A DNA stretch of 64,000 nt from DASYTH01 sp036002505 (GCF_036002505.1 NZ_DASYTH010000122.1:18454-82453), one strand, 5' to 3'. Positions 45,820 through 54,650 are shown, numbered from the stretch's first letter. Notes: generated by a model from the sequence alone, not told the origin. Numbers and translations: made by a program.

Positions 45820-46673
45820 TGGACGAGAGCGAGCTGGTGAACCGCCTGCGCGGCCTGGCGTTGGCCGAGCCGGCACTGGGTATCGACCCGGACGAGGTGG
45901 CGACCCGCGCGGCCCGGCGGCTGCGCCAGCGGCGCGCGACGATGGGCGCCGTGGTGGCCGTGGTCGCGCTCGCCGCGGCCGTGGTGGCCGCGTCCGCCAC
46001 GAATCTGACCGGCGCCGAGCCGGCCGACATCGGCCCGCCCATCTCCACGGAGTTCCCATCGCCGCAACCAGATCCGACCGACCCGCACGACCTGTCCGGC
46101 GCCGCCGGCCGCAACCGGGCACACCTGCGGCAGGTGATCGGCACGGTGCTGCCCGCGACCCAGCAGGTCAGCGTGGGGGACTTCAAGCAGTACAACCGGT
46201 ACGACGTGAGGCTGTGGGCGCAGCTCATCAGCCAGGTCGAGTTCACCGACGACGCCGGCCCGGCCGCGTTCTACCTGGAAGTCGCCGGACCCGGGGTCTA
46301 CGGAACCGCGGACACCGCGTGTAACCCGAATCTGGTCGGCCGGGACGGAAAACCGGCGGTCGAGGCCACTCTGCCCGACGGAAAGCACCTGCGCTGCGAC
46401 ACGATTCCCCAGCCCGGCGGCAGCACGCTGGTCCTGGGGGAAAACGGGGAGCCAGGAGCCACCGAGCACACGCTCAGCCGAGTCAGCGGCCTGTACGCCC
46501 TGCTCTACCGGTCCGACGGCAGCGTGGTCGGCCTGAGCAACGACGACAAGGTCTCCAATGAGGTCGCCGAGCGTTTCGGTCAGCCGAACCCGGGCGGCAC
46601 CCGGTCCCGGTTCCCGCTGACCGAGCAGCAGATGATCGCGCTGGTCACCGACCCGGCGTTCACACTCAGGTAG
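45819..46673 (+). CDS. Membrane-anchored partner protein of the SigE-type sigma factor
   Basis: A 284-residue protein translated in overlap with the sigma gene (TGATG). A short cytoplasmic N-terminus (about 1-40) rich in Arg near 'ARRLRQRRATMG' precedes one membrane helix ('AVVAVVALAAAVVAASA', about 44-60) and a ~220-residue extracytoplasmic domain of unrecognised fold, with the Cys pair 'DTACNPN' and 'HLRCDTIPQ'. By position and topology it is a likely anti-sigma factor or sensor, though it lacks a recognisable zinc anti-sigma motif. Confidence 0.75.
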   Translation: MDESELVNRLRGLALAEPALGIDPDEVATRAARRLRQRRATMGAVVAVVALAAAVVAASATNLTGAEPADIGPPISTEFPSPQPDPTDPHDLSGAAGRNRAHLRQVIGTVLPATQQVSVGDFKQYNRYDVRLWAQLISQVEFTDDAGPAAFYLEVAGPGVYGTADTACNPNLVGRDGKPAVEATLPDGKHLRCDTIPQPGGSTLVLGENGEPGATEHTLSRVSGLYALLYRSDGSVVGLSNDDKVSNEVAERFGQPNPGGTRSRFPLTEQQMIALVTDPAFTLR

Positions 46674-47085
46674 TGGTGCGTGTGGCCGCGCCCGGCTGGC
46701 CGCTGACCAAGATGCGGGCCGCTTCGCGACCCGGGGTGGGGCTGATGGAGCCAGCGTGGCACGAGTGGGTGACGGTGGGCTTCATGATCGTTGTTCGGGG
46801 TCGCCAGCCGCGGTGAGCGCGGGTAGCGAGCCCCAAACGCTGATCTTTTGACCACTGCGTGCAATAGCAAACCGGCTCCATCCGGAAACCGGCGCCCGAC
46901 CAACCTGGCCGCCGACCCACTTCCCCAGCCAATTTCAAGCCGCACACCCCACCAGACCGCCGCCCGCCAACGCGACCAAGTCCACCCCGGCGAGCCAGGC
47001 GACCGCCAACGACTCCGCCACCCGCCAACACCACCCCGCCCACCATCAAGCCACACCGGCAAAATTTCCGCCGGCAATGGCCAGG
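46674..47085. other. 412-bp convergent spacer without a credible gene
   Basis: The region lies between the sigma-partner gene and the SPFH gene. Its right part is rich in 'cgccaac'-like words repeated at irregular spacing (about 46890-47050), and its left part is G-rich. An open frame runs on the minus strand (46666-47049) but has Gly/Val/Arg-rich low-complexity content and no ribosome binding site, so I treat it as non-coding. It may be a decayed repeat element of the kind seen at other convergent junctions. Confidence 0.45.
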
Positions 47086-47754
47086 TCACGAAGCTCCCTC
47101 GACCTCCAGCACGTGGCCGTTGCCGTTGAGGGAGGCGACCGCGGCGACCTGGACGCCGGCGTCGGGGCGGGCCGACCGGATCGCGCTGCCCAACTGGGAG
47201 GCCGTGGTCTCGGCGGTCCACCGGTGGTGCAGCTCGAGCAGCCGGACCCCGACCAGCTCCAACGCCTGGCTGACCGGTTCCAGCACCCGCCGCTGCACCT
47301 CGGCGTGGTCCACGGCGTCCGGCGTGGCCTCGGCGTTCTTGAGGGTGTGCCAGAGCATCGACGTGCACGCGGTGCGGAGGTACTCGTCCGGGTCCTGGTG
47401 CCCGTACCAGGACTGGTAGAGCAGGTCCGGGTTGACCACGAAGGTGATCGAGTAGTGCGTGTCCCAGGTCCGCTCGTCCCGCGGCACCTGCACGTTGAGC
47501 TGCCAGGTCTGCGGCAGCGACGAGCGCTTGAGCACCCCGCCGACGAACGGCACGTGGAACGCCCAGCCCGGCCCGATCGGCTTGGCGTTGCGCCGCACCT
47601 TGCCCCGTAGGTGGCGCAGACCGATCTCGTCCTGGTTGACGTACTTGGCGCTCTTGGCCAGCAGGATCACGGACGCCGCGGCGATCAGCACCCCTTTGAG
47701 CCAGCCGTCGACCGCCTCCCATGCATGATCGATGAAGGGCACGCTGGTCAACAT
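47086..47754 (-). CDS. SPFH/Band 7 domain protein
   Basis: A 222-residue protein with one N-terminal membrane segment ('GWLKGVLIAAASVILLAK', about 18-35) and a prohibitin/stomatin-type SPFH domain: 'VNQDEIGLRHLRGKVRRNAKPIGPGWAFHVPFV', 'THYSITFVVNPDLLYQSWY', and 'VQRRVLEPVSQALELVGVRLLELHH'. It is shorter than typical flotillins and lacks the long coiled-coil tail. SPFH proteins form membrane rings or scaffolds. It stands alone, divergent from the FKBP gene. Confidence 0.82.
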   Translation of the reverse strand: MLTSVPFIDHAWEAVDGWLKGVLIAAASVILLAKSAKYVNQDEIGLRHLRGKVRRNAKPIGPGWAFHVPFVGGVLKRSSLPQTWQLNVQVPRDERTWDTHYSITFVVNPDLLYQSWYGHQDPDEYLRTACTSMLWHTLKNAEATPDAVDHAEVQRRVLEPVSQALELVGVRLLELHHRWTAETTASQLGSAIRSARPDAGVQVAAVASLNGNGHVLEVEGAS

Positions 47755-48026
47755 GGTCGATCACCTCACTCACGCCTGACCGCCGGCCCTGAGTTCGTCA
47801 AACCGGACAAGACGGCATGGCCAGATTGTGAGTGCCGTTTGGCCGAATAGCTATAGCCCTTGGTCCCTATCCATCAGGTCTCGAGGATGTTGTGGTCCGA
47901 TATTCGCTATCCGCTTACCGCGGTAGACAATCCCGTCACGCTGCGTGCCAGCGCGCCTGTCCCGCGCGGTCGACGCCCTCCGGATAGGGTCGGACCGCAC
48001 AGTCACCCGAGGGATGGAGTCACCGC
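47755..48026 (+). promoter_or_regulatory. Divergent promoter region between SPFH and FKBP genes
   Basis: A 272-bp spacer. A -10-like TAGGGT lies at 47985-47990, about 36 bases before the FKBP ATG. A perfect 10-bp palindrome 'taccgcggta' sits at 47916-47925 within an AT-richer patch ('gatattcgctatccgctt') and could bind a regulator. No gene is visible. Confidence 0.4.
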
Positions 48027-48401
48027 ATGGCACTGGAGAGGCCCAACGTCGATGCCGGGGACGGCGCCCCACCGGCCGACCTGGTCGTGGAGGACATCAC
48101 CGTCGGCGGGGGTGCCGAGGCCACGCCGGGCAGCAACGTCACCGTGCACTACGTCGGCGTCTCGCACGCCTCCGGCAAGGAGTTCGACGCCTCCTGGAAC
48201 CGCAGCCAGCCGTTCAGCTTCCCGCTCGGCGGCGGCAAGGTGATCCCGGGCTGGGACCGCGGCGTGTCCGGCATGAAGGTCGGCGGCCGCCGCCGGCTGG
48301 TCATCCCGCCCCACCTGGCCTACGGCGACCGCGGTGCCGGCGGCGTGATCAAGCCGGGCGAGACGCTGATCTTCGTGGTGGACCTGCTGGGAGTCAGCTA
48401 G
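48027..48401 (+). CDS. FKBP-type peptidyl-prolyl cis-trans isomerase
   Basis: A 124-residue single-domain FKBP that speeds proline isomerisation during folding. Family motifs are 'GSNVTVHYVGVSHASGKEFDAS', 'PFSFPLGGGKVIPGWDRGVSGMKVGGRRRL', 'IPPHLAYGDRGAGGVIKPGE' and 'LIFVVDLLGV'. There is no signal peptide, so it is cytoplasmic. It is monocistronic and converges on the fructosamine kinase gene. Confidence 0.96.
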   Translation: MALERPNVDAGDGAPPADLVVEDITVGGGAEATPGSNVTVHYVGVSHASGKEFDASWNRSQPFSFPLGGGKVIPGWDRGVSGMKVGGRRRLVIPPHLAYGDRGAGGVIKPGETLIFVVDLLGVS

Positions 48402-48420
48402 GGAATTGGAAAACCTCGCC

Positions 48421-48531
48421 CCAGCCAACCGCACCTCAGGGGACCGTGACGGCACCCGGCCACGATCCACCACACCGTCGCAGCGTTCCGCGGTGACGCA
48501 ACCACCGCATCGAAATTGCGGAGAGGCGGAC
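48421..48531 (-). repeat. Dispersed ~110-bp intergenic repeat, family A, copy 2
   Basis: Reverse-strand copy of 541-650. Its first base is the last base of the fructosamine kinase stop codon, so in both copies the element begins right at the end of a gene. Conserved blocks and rough identity are as for copy 1. A stem GCGGTG/CACCGC is possible near its start in this copy but not exactly in copy 1. Confidence 0.75.
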
Positions 48532-49379
48532 TAGCGCAGGGCGGCCCGGGCCGCGGCGGTGGCCTGGGCGGCGTAGCTCCAGCCGAACAGCACGGTGTGC
48601 ACCAGCAGCGGAAACAGCTGGTGTAGCGGCACCCGCTCGGCCCAGCCGGGTGCCAGCGGCGCGAACTCCTGGTAGGCGGCGAGGATCCGGTCCAGGTGCG
48701 GGCAGCCGAAGAGCTGCAGCATGGCCAGGTCGGTCTCGCGGTGTCCGCCGTGCGCCGCCGGGTCGATCAGCCAGACCTCGTCCGTCCACAGCACGTTGCC
48801 GGACCACAGGTCGCCGTGCAGCCGCGCCGGCGGCTCGGGCGGGCCGGCCAGGTCCTCGATGCGCGTGCACACCTCGCCGAGCACCCGGGCGGCCGTCCAG
48901 TCCAGCACCCCGCTGTCCACCGCCTGCCGCAGGTAGGGCTCGATCCGTTGCCGCGCATACCATTCCGGCCACGCCGCGGCCGGCTCGTTGGGCATCCGGG
49001 CGTTGCCGATCCAGGCCTGGGCCGGACCGCCCGGCGGCCCGGCGCCGAACGCCGGCGCCCCGGCCCGGTGCAGCGCGGCGAGATCGCGCCCGAAGGCCTC
49101 GGCGGCCCGCGCGGCCGGCCGGCCCTCCGGCACCCGCTCCATGATCACCCAGTGCCGGTCCGAGCCGAGCACCCGCGGCAGCCGCACCATCGCCGGCTCG
49201 GCGAGCCACGCCAGCGACGTCGCCTCGGCCAGCGCGGCGCTCGGCCCGGCATGCCGCTTGGCCACGACGGCGTCCCCGCCGGCCAGCTCCACGGCGGTGA
49301 GGTGCCCGGCGAGCGGCCGGCTGGCGGTCACCCGCCGGCCGGTCAGCGCGGTGACGGCGTCGGGCGCGGACCGGGTCAC
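48531..49379 (-). CDS. Fructosamine kinase family protein
   Basis: A 282-residue small-molecule kinase with the APH/choline-kinase fold. The catalytic motif is 'RLHGDLWSGNVLW' and the metal motif 'VWLIDPAAHGGHRETDLAM'; the lysine of the nucleotide pocket is in 'GGDAVVAKRHAG'. This family phosphorylates ketoamines on glycated proteins or metabolites, allowing deglycation. The GTG at 49379 overlaps the phosphatase stop by 4 bases (GTGA), so the pair is coupled; fructosamine kinase beside a low-molecular-weight phosphatase is a recurrent arrangement. Confidence 0.93.
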   Translation of the reverse strand: MTRSAPDAVTALTGRRVTASRPLAGHLTAVELAGGDAVVAKRHAGPSAALAEATSLAWLAEPAMVRLPRVLGSDRHWVIMERVPEGRPAARAAEAFGRDLAALHRAGAPAFGAGPPGGPAQAWIGNARMPNEPAAAWPEWYARQRIEPYLRQAVDSGVLDWTAARVLGEVCTRIEDLAGPPEPPARLHGDLWSGNVLWTDEVWLIDPAAHGGHRETDLAMLQLFGCPHLDRILAAYQEFAPLAPGWAERVPLHQLFPLLVHTVLFGWSYAAQATAAARAALR

Positions 49380-49858
49380 GAGCCGAGCCGGTCCCGGACC
49401 CAGGTCAGCAGGCCGGGCGCCGCCGACTCGATCATCGTGAGCACCTCGGTGAAGTCGCGGCGCCCGCCGTAGTACGGATCCGGCACGTCGAGATCGCCGG
49501 CGCCAGGGTCGAACGAGCGGAACATCCGCACCCGGCCGGCGTCGGAACCCTGATGGGCGAGCAGATCGCGCAGCGCGTGCCGGTGCCCGGAGTCCATGGC
49601 CAGCAGCAGGTCCGCGGCCAGGTGGTCCTCGTCCACCTGCGCGGCGACGTGCTGGGTCGGATAGCCGTGTGCGGCAAGGGTCCGTGCGGCACGTGCGTCC
49701 GCCGGGTCGCCGGCGTGCCATGGCCCGATGCCGGCGCTCGTGACCCGGACCCGGCCGTCGAGCCCGGCCCGGCGGAGGTGCTCGCCGAACACCAGCGCCG
49801 CCATCGGCGAGCGGCAGATGTTGCCCGAGCACACGAAGCAGACGTGCAGCTCAGCCAT
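49376..49858 (-). CDS. Low molecular weight protein-tyrosine phosphatase
   Basis: A 160-residue phosphatase with the active-site loop CX5R as 'CSGNICRS' (C10, R16) and the acid/base loop 'DPYYGGRRDF' near residue 127. The start 'MAELHVCFVCSGNICRSPMA' is standard. It overlaps the alpha/beta-hydrolase gene upstream by 8 bases and the fructosamine kinase downstream by 4, so the three form an operon. Confidence 0.96.
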   Translation of the reverse strand: MAELHVCFVCSGNICRSPMAALVFGEHLRRAGLDGRVRVTSAGIGPWHAGDPADARAARTLAAHGYPTQHVAAQVDEDHLAADLLLAMDSGHRHALRDLLAHQGSDAGRVRMFRSFDPGAGDLDVPDPYYGGRRDFTEVLTMIESAAPGLLTWVRDRLGS

Positions 49859-50600
49859 CGAGCCGATCCAGGATGTCGAGCAGCGCCAGCGGGTCCTCGA
49901 CGTGGGCGTTGTGGCCGAGGGCGGGCAGGGTCACCGGGTCGGACTGCAGCGCGAGCAGGTGCTCCCGGGGTGACATCGGGTCGTGCTCCCCCGCCGCGAG
50001 GATCACCTCGGCGCGGCAGGCGGTGAGCAGACCGGGCATGTCGGGGGCGCCGACGGCGAACGCGGCGGGGTCGAGGGTGAGCCGCCAGCCGTCGTCGCCG
50101 CGCGTGATGCCGGGGGCCGCGAGCGGTGAGTCGGGGGCGAGCAGCCCGGTGAGGCCGGCGATCTTGAGGGAGCGCTCCACGGCCGCCTCGCGGGTGGGGA
50201 ACGCGCGGGCCGGGCGCGCGGCGAGCTCGGTACTCCGGGCGAGTTCCTCCGGCGACCAGCGGACCTTGATCCCCAGACCGCACACGGCACCGACCTGAAC
50301 GCCGAACCAGCCGCTGGCCAGCGCCAGCCCGACCGCGCCGCCCAGCGAGTGGCCCAGCACCGCTATCCGGCGCCCGGGTTCGACGGCCTCCGCCACCGCG
50401 GCGGCCAGGGCGCCGAAGGTGTAGCGCGGCAACGGATCCGAGCGGCCGTGGCCGGGCAGGTCGGGGATCACCCAGGACCCGGGCCAGTGCCGCGGCAGCA
50501 GTTCGGCGAGCTCGAGCCACACGGTCCCGGTCGCCCCGAGTCCGTGCAACAGCAGCAGCACGGGGTCACCGGAGCCGCCGCGATCCACATACATGCCCAT
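49851..50600 (-). CDS. Alpha/beta hydrolase
   Basis: A 249-residue serine hydrolase. It has the oxyanion motif 'LLLLHGLGATGTVW', the nucleophile elbow 'LGHSLGG' (G-x-S-x-G), the acid in 'LAAGEHDPMSP' and the last catalytic His in 'LGHNAHVEDP'. The ATG at 50600 is used ('GMYVDRGGSGDPVLLLLHG'); open sequence farther upstream is the shadow of the divergent P450 gene. Its start lies only 29 bases from the P450 start, so the two promoters overlap. Substrate unknown. Confidence 0.88.
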   Translation of the reverse strand: MGMYVDRGGSGDPVLLLLHGLGATGTVWLELAELLPRHWPGSWVIPDLPGHGRSDPLPRYTFGALAAAVAEAVEPGRRIAVLGHSLGGAVGLALASGWFGVQVGAVCGLGIKVRWSPEELARSTELAARPARAFPTREAAVERSLKIAGLTGLLAPDSPLAAPGITRGDDGWRLTLDPAAFAVGAPDMPGLLTACRAEVILAAGEHDPMSPREHLLALQSDPVTLPALGHNAHVEDPLALLDILDRLDG

Positions 50601-50628
50601 GATCTCCGCACGGTACAGAATGGCGGCC

Positions 50629-51951
50629 ATGGGCAGCGACGCCGGCACGATCCTGAACCCGGACACGTATGTCGACGCCGTCCCGTACGCGGCACTCGCC
50701 CGCCTGCGCCGTGAGTCGCCGGTGGTGTGGCTGGACGAGCCGGAAGTGGACGGCTGGCCGGCGGGACCGGGGTTCTGGGCGGTGCTCCGGCACGCGGACG
50801 TGCGGCACGTGCTGCGCCATCCGGAGATCTTCTCCTCGCAGCTCGGCGCCACCCAGATCCGCGACCCGGCCACCCCGGAGGCGCTCGCGTACGTCCGCCG
50901 GATGATGCTCAACCTGGATCCACCCGAGCACTTCCGGCTGCGCGGCCTGCTCACGAAGGCCTTCACTCCGCGCGCCGTCGCCCGGCTGGAGCACAGGATC
51001 GAAGGCTGGGCCCGCGACCTGGTCGCCGCGGTCGCCGAGCGGGGCGAGTGCGACTTCGCCAAGGAGGTCGCCGCGGACCTGCCACTGCTCACCCTGGCCG
51101 AGGTGTTCGGTGTGCCGGCCCAGGACCGCTGGCTGCTGTTCGACTGGAGCAACCGGGTGATCGGCTACCAGGACCCGGAGTACGCGGTCAGCGCGCACGC
51201 CGGCGCGGGCGGCTCCACCGGGATGGCCCGGCGGGCGATCGCCCTGCGCCCGGTGCCGGACGCGGCCGGGCGGATGCCGGATCCCCGTACCCGGCAAGGA
51301 ATGCCGGACCTCTACGGGTACGCCGCCGAGCTCGGCGAGTACAAGCGGCGGCACCCGGGCGACGACGTGATGAGCAACCTCATGCGGCACCGGGACGACG
51401 CGGGCGGCCAGGTGGCCATCGAGGAGTTCGAGAACCTGTTCTGGCTGTTCTCCGTGGCGGGCAACGAAACCCTGCGCAACGGCCTGCCCGGCGGGATGAT
51501 CGGCCTACTGTCCACTCCGGACGCTCAGCGGGCCCTGCGGCGCGATCCGGCGCTGCTGCCGGCCGCCGTCGAGGAGATGCTGCGCTGGTGGACACCGGTG
51601 ATGCACTTCCGCCGCACGGCCACGGTGGACACCGAGCTCGCCGGGGTCCGCATCCGGGCCGGCGAGAAGGTGGTGGTCTGGTTCTCCGCCGCCAACCGCG
51701 ACGAGGCGGCGTTCGACGACCCGGACACCTTCCGCCCGGACCGGACCCCGAACGACCACCTCACGTTCGGCCACGGCCCGCATTTCTGCCTCGGCGCGCA
51801 TCTGGCCCGGGTGCAGCTGCGGGCCATGTTCGCCGCCGTGCTCGACCTCCTCGGCGAGCTCGAGCCGGCGGGCGAACCGGTGCGGCTGCGCTCCAACTTC
51901 CAGAACGGGATCAAGAGCCTCCCGATCCGCTGGCGAACCCGAGTGCCCTGA
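50629..51951 (+). CDS. Cytochrome P450 (CYP124/CYP125/CYP142-like)
   Basis: A 440-residue soluble P450. The I-helix motif is 'AGNET' (277-281), characteristic of the CYP124/125/142 groups that oxidise lipid or steroid side chains; the K-helix E-x-x-R is E316-R319 ('EMLRW'), and the heme loop is 'FGHGPHFCLG' with C387. An ATG at 50620 is also possible. No ferredoxin or reductase gene is near. It is divergent from the hydrolase gene and converges on the MFS transporter across a palindromic 39-bp gap. Substrate unassigned. Confidence 0.93.
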   Translation: MGSDAGTILNPDTYVDAVPYAALARLRRESPVVWLDEPEVDGWPAGPGFWAVLRHADVRHVLRHPEIFSSQLGATQIRDPATPEALAYVRRMMLNLDPPEHFRLRGLLTKAFTPRAVARLEHRIEGWARDLVAAVAERGECDFAKEVAADLPLLTLAEVFGVPAQDRWLLFDWSNRVIGYQDPEYAVSAHAGAGGSTGMARRAIALRPVPDAAGRMPDPRTRQGMPDLYGYAAELGEYKRRHPGDDVMSNLMRHRDDAGGQVAIEEFENLFWLFSVAGNETLRNGLPGGMIGLLSTPDAQRALRRDPALLPAAVEEMLRWWTPVMHFRRTATVDTELAGVRIRAGEKVVVWFSAANRDEAAFDDPDTFRPDRTPNDHLTFGHGPHFCLGAHLARVQLRAMFAAVLDLLGELEPAGEPVRLRSNFQNGIKSLPIRWRTRVP

Positions 51952-51999
51952 AGGTGACCTTCGGGACGTTCAACGCCCTGAAGGTCACCTTCAGGGCAC
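51944..51999. repeat. Intergenic hairpin repeat, family B, copy 2 (two-way terminator)
   Basis: Perfect 19-bp arms ('tgccctgaaggtgacctt' type) close over a 19-base loop that includes 'gttcaacg'. It overlaps the last codons of both the P450 and MFS genes, so it is both coding and terminator. It follows the same plan as 7841-7893. Confidence 0.75.
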
Positions 52000-53415
52000 C
52001 CGCCCACCACGAAGCTCGCGGACGGCCAGGGCGAGGGCGATCAGCACCAGGATGGCCGCGCAGGCCATAGCCAGGCTCGTGCCCAGCGCGGACTTCCCGG
52101 TGCCGGCGGCGTGGAACACGGCGGCCAGCAGGGCGGTGCCGATCGCGCTGCCTATCCGCTGACCGGTCTGGACCAGGCCGCTGGCCGCGCCGCCCATGCT
52201 GGCCGGCACGCCGGACAGGGTGAGCGACATGTTGGGCGCGACCACCGCTCCCCCGCCGATGCCGGCCACCAGCAGCGGCACGGTGATCACCAGGCCGAGC
52301 CGGTCCGGCGGGGTGACCGGCACGACGGCCGCGAGCACCGCCAGCCCGGCGGCCGCGGTGGACAACCCGGCCACGGTCACCCGGCGGCCCCAGCGGTGCA
52401 GCAGCCGCCCGGCAATCATGGAGCCGGCCGAGGAGCCGAGCGCGAACGGGGTCACCAGCAACCCGGACTCGAGCGGCGAGAAACCCAGCCCCGACTGGAG
52501 GAACAGCGCGAACACCAGCCAGATCCCGCTGAACCCGGCGAAGTACACCGCGCCGATGGTCGCTCCGGCCGGGTAGCCCGGGATCGTCGTGAGCAGCCGG
52601 ACGTCCAGCAGTGGCGCCCGGTCCCGCGCGATCCGCCGCCGCTCCCAGCGCAGGAACAGCAGCGCCAGCGGGCCGGCCAGGAGGAACAGCCACCACAGCC
52701 CGCCGCTTTCCGACTGCACCACGGGAAACAGCACGCACAGCACGGCGAGCCCGAGCAGCAGCATGCCCAGCACGTCGACGTCCGCGCGGCGCGCCGGCCG
52801 GCCGGTGCCCGGCACCAGGCGGGCGGCGAGCACCAGGGCGAGCGCGCCGATCGGCACGTTCACGTAGAACACCCACCGCCAGCCGTCCGCCTCGCCGAAC
52901 CCGTCGATGATCACTCCGCCGAGCACCGGGCCCACCGCGGTGGAGAATCCGACCGTGGAGCCCAGCAGCCCGAACGCCCGGCCCCGCTCCGCGCCGCGGA
53001 ACAGGTCCTGGATCAGTCCGGCGTTCTGCGGCGTGATCAAGCCGCCGGCCAGTCCCTGCAGCAGCCGGGCCACGATCAGCAGCGCCGGCGTCGGCGCCGC
53101 CCCGGCCAGCGCGCTGGTGAGCACGAACCCGGTGAGCGCGATGAGGTACATCCGGCGCCGGCCGAGCGCGTCGCCCAGCCGCCCGCCGGCCACCAGCGCC
53201 AGGCCGAACATCAGGGGATAGCCGGAGACCACCCACTGCACGCCGCTGACCGAGGCGCCCAGCCCGTGCTGGATGGACGGCACCGCGACCGTGACGATCG
53301 TGATGTCCAGCAGCACCATGGACCCGCCGGCCAGGGTGACCAGCAACGCCCGCCAGCGCCGCGGGTCGGCCGCCTGCTCGGTGACGTCGCGGGCGGTCAC
53401 GTCGCGGCCGGTCAC
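51991..53415 (-). CDS. MFS transporter, DHA2 family (EmrB/QacA-like)
   Basis: A 474-residue drug:proton antiporter with about 14 membrane helices. It has the DHA2 motifs 'VLLDITIVTVAVPSIQ', motif A 'GRLGDALGRRRMYLIALTGF', and motif C-like 'FSTAVGPVLGGVIIDGFG'. The GTG at 53415 overlaps the MarR stop by 4 bases (GTGA). The MarR gene upstream probably represses the pair and is released by a transported compound. Confidence 0.93.
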   Translation of the reverse strand: MTGRDVTARDVTEQAADPRRWRALLVTLAGGSMVLLDITIVTVAVPSIQHGLGASVSGVQWVVSGYPLMFGLALVAGGRLGDALGRRRMYLIALTGFVLTSALAGAAPTPALLIVARLLQGLAGGLITPQNAGLIQDLFRGAERGRAFGLLGSTVGFSTAVGPVLGGVIIDGFGEADGWRWVFYVNVPIGALALVLAARLVPGTGRPARRADVDVLGMLLLGLAVLCVLFPVVQSESGGLWWLFLLAGPLALLFLRWERRRIARDRAPLLDVRLLTTIPGYPAGATIGAVYFAGFSGIWLVFALFLQSGLGFSPLESGLLVTPFALGSSAGSMIAGRLLHRWGRRVTVAGLSTAAAGLAVLAAVVPVTPPDRLGLVITVPLLVAGIGGGAVVAPNMSLTLSGVPASMGGAASGLVQTGQRIGSAIGTALLAAVFHAAGTGKSALGTSLAMACAAILVLIALALAVRELRGGRVP

Positions 53416-53915
53416 CCGCCGCCCGGCGAGCTCTCCGCCAGCACGAGCAGCCGGCGCAGCAGGTCGGCCAGCCGCTTGCGGTCGGCCGGCGAGAGCGCGG
53501 CGAAGATGCGCTCCTCCTCCCGCCCCACCGCGGAGACCGCCGCGCGCCAGGCGTCGTAGCCGGCCGGGGTCAGCTCCACGTCCACCCGCCGGCGGTCCAC
53601 AGCGGACGGTGTGCGCTGCACGAAACCCCGCTGTTCCAACGTGTCCAGCCGGCCGGTCATCGCGGCCGGCGAGACCCGCAGGTCGGCCACCAGCTCGGAG
53701 GGGACGGCGCGGCCGCGGCGCGCGGCCAGCGCCTTGAGCGTGGAGTACTCGGACTCCTGCAGCTGATGCCGCGCCAGGCCCCGCTCCTTCACCCGGTGCA
53801 GGTGTCTTGCCAGAAATGCCATCCGGGTCACCGCGGCCTCCAGTACCGGGTCGAGATCCGGTCGCAGGGGCAGCCAGCGATCGAGGTGCTCGTCAACCGA
53901 GTCCCGCGGTTCCAT
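53412..53915 (-). CDS. MarR-family transcriptional regulator
   Basis: A 167-residue winged-helix regulator with 'ARHQLQESEYSTLKALAARR', the recognition-helix region 'SELVADLRVSPAAMTGRLDTLEQRGFVQR' and the wing 'SAVDRRRVDVELTPAGYD'. It is the first gene of an operon with the DHA2 transporter and likely autorepresses; a short AT-rich patch just upstream (53920-53960) should hold its operator. Confidence 0.93.
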   Translation of the reverse strand: MEPRDSVDEHLDRWLPLRPDLDPVLEAAVTRMAFLARHLHRVKERGLARHQLQESEYSTLKALAARRGRAVPSELVADLRVSPAAMTGRLDTLEQRGFVQRTPSAVDRRRVDVELTPAGYDAWRAAVSAVGREEERIFAALSPADRKRLADLLRRLLVLAESSPGGG

Positions 53916-54058
53916 GTGACCAGCTTACTTTGGCCGGCTCACATTTCTGTGAACCCACATTTCGCCGCCGAAATAAGGCAACCCGCGGCCCGGCCGAACG
54001 TCTCGATAAGCAACCCGGCGCTGGGAAACCCATTGCTACTCCCGGCAGGAGGTCAGAG

Positions 54059-54559
54059 TTGACCACTCATCTCCGACGCGGGCTCACCGCGCTCGGCACC
54101 ATTGCCATCGTGCTCGGCAGCGTCCTCGCGGTCGCCGCCACCCCGGCCTCGTCGGCCACCCAACCCGCCATCCAGGTGCTCACCAACATCCGCACCGGCC
54201 TCAACACCGGCTTCGACCGGGTCGTGCTGGACATGTCCGACGGGCAACGCCCAGACGTCCGCTACGAGGTCACCGACGAGCTGATCCAGGACGGCTCCGG
54301 CGAGATATTCTGGCTCGCCGGCGAATACTTCGTCAGCGTCGTGGTGAATCCGGCATACGCCCACGACCGGGGCGGCAACCCGAGCTACCCCCAGCCGCAG
54401 CGGTTCCGCACCCGCAACCTCCACAACGTGATGGCTGTCGGCCTCACCGGAGACTTCGAGGGTTACGTCTCGATCGGGCTCGGCATCCGCTACCAGTCCT
54501 GGGTCCGGGTGTTCACGCTCATCGCCCCCAACCGGGTCGTCATCGACGTCGGTCACTAA
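54059..54559 (+). CDS. Secreted AMIN-like domain protein
   Basis: A 166-residue exported protein. The TTG at 54059 has a strong ribosome binding site ('caggagg') and starts a signal peptide ('GTIAIVLGSVLAVAATPASSA', cleavage near residue 32). The mature part has the AMIN-like pattern 'IRTGLNTGFDRVVLDMSDGQRPDVRYEVTD' and 'YVSIGLGIRYQSWVRVFTL...NRVVIDV', a beta-rich fold common in actinobacterial secreted proteins. A cell-wall association is likely but not shown. Confidence 0.85.
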   Translation: MTTHLRRGLTALGTIAIVLGSVLAVAATPASSATQPAIQVLTNIRTGLNTGFDRVVLDMSDGQRPDVRYEVTDELIQDGSGEIFWLAGEYFVSVVVNPAYAHDRGGNPSYPQPQRFRTRNLHNVMAVGLTGDFEGYVSIGLGIRYQSWVRVFTLIAPNRVVIDVGH

Positions 54560-54576
54560 CCGGTAACCGGTCATAG

Positions 54577-54620
54577 GAATGCCCACACTTGGGACATTCA
54601 CCGGCCCAAGTGTGGCATTC
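54577..54620. terminator. Hairpin after the AMIN-like gene, family G
   Basis: Near-perfect arms 'gaatgcccacacttggg' (54577-54593) and 'cccaagtgtggcattc' (54605-54620, one base shorter) with an 11-base loop, starting 17 bases past the stop codon. Confidence 0.75.
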
Positions 54621-54650
54621 ATGACATCGAGTACGGCGCCGCATTTCGTC

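Noticed and set aside
46666..47049. A 127-codon minus-strand ORF in the convergent spacer
   Set aside because: Low-complexity Gly/Val/Arg content, no ribosome binding site; more likely decayed repeat DNA.
39365..53915. A terpene biosynthetic cluster joining geosmin synthase with the P450 and transporter
   Set aside because: The P450 lies 9 kb away across unrelated genes, and geosmin synthesis needs no P450.
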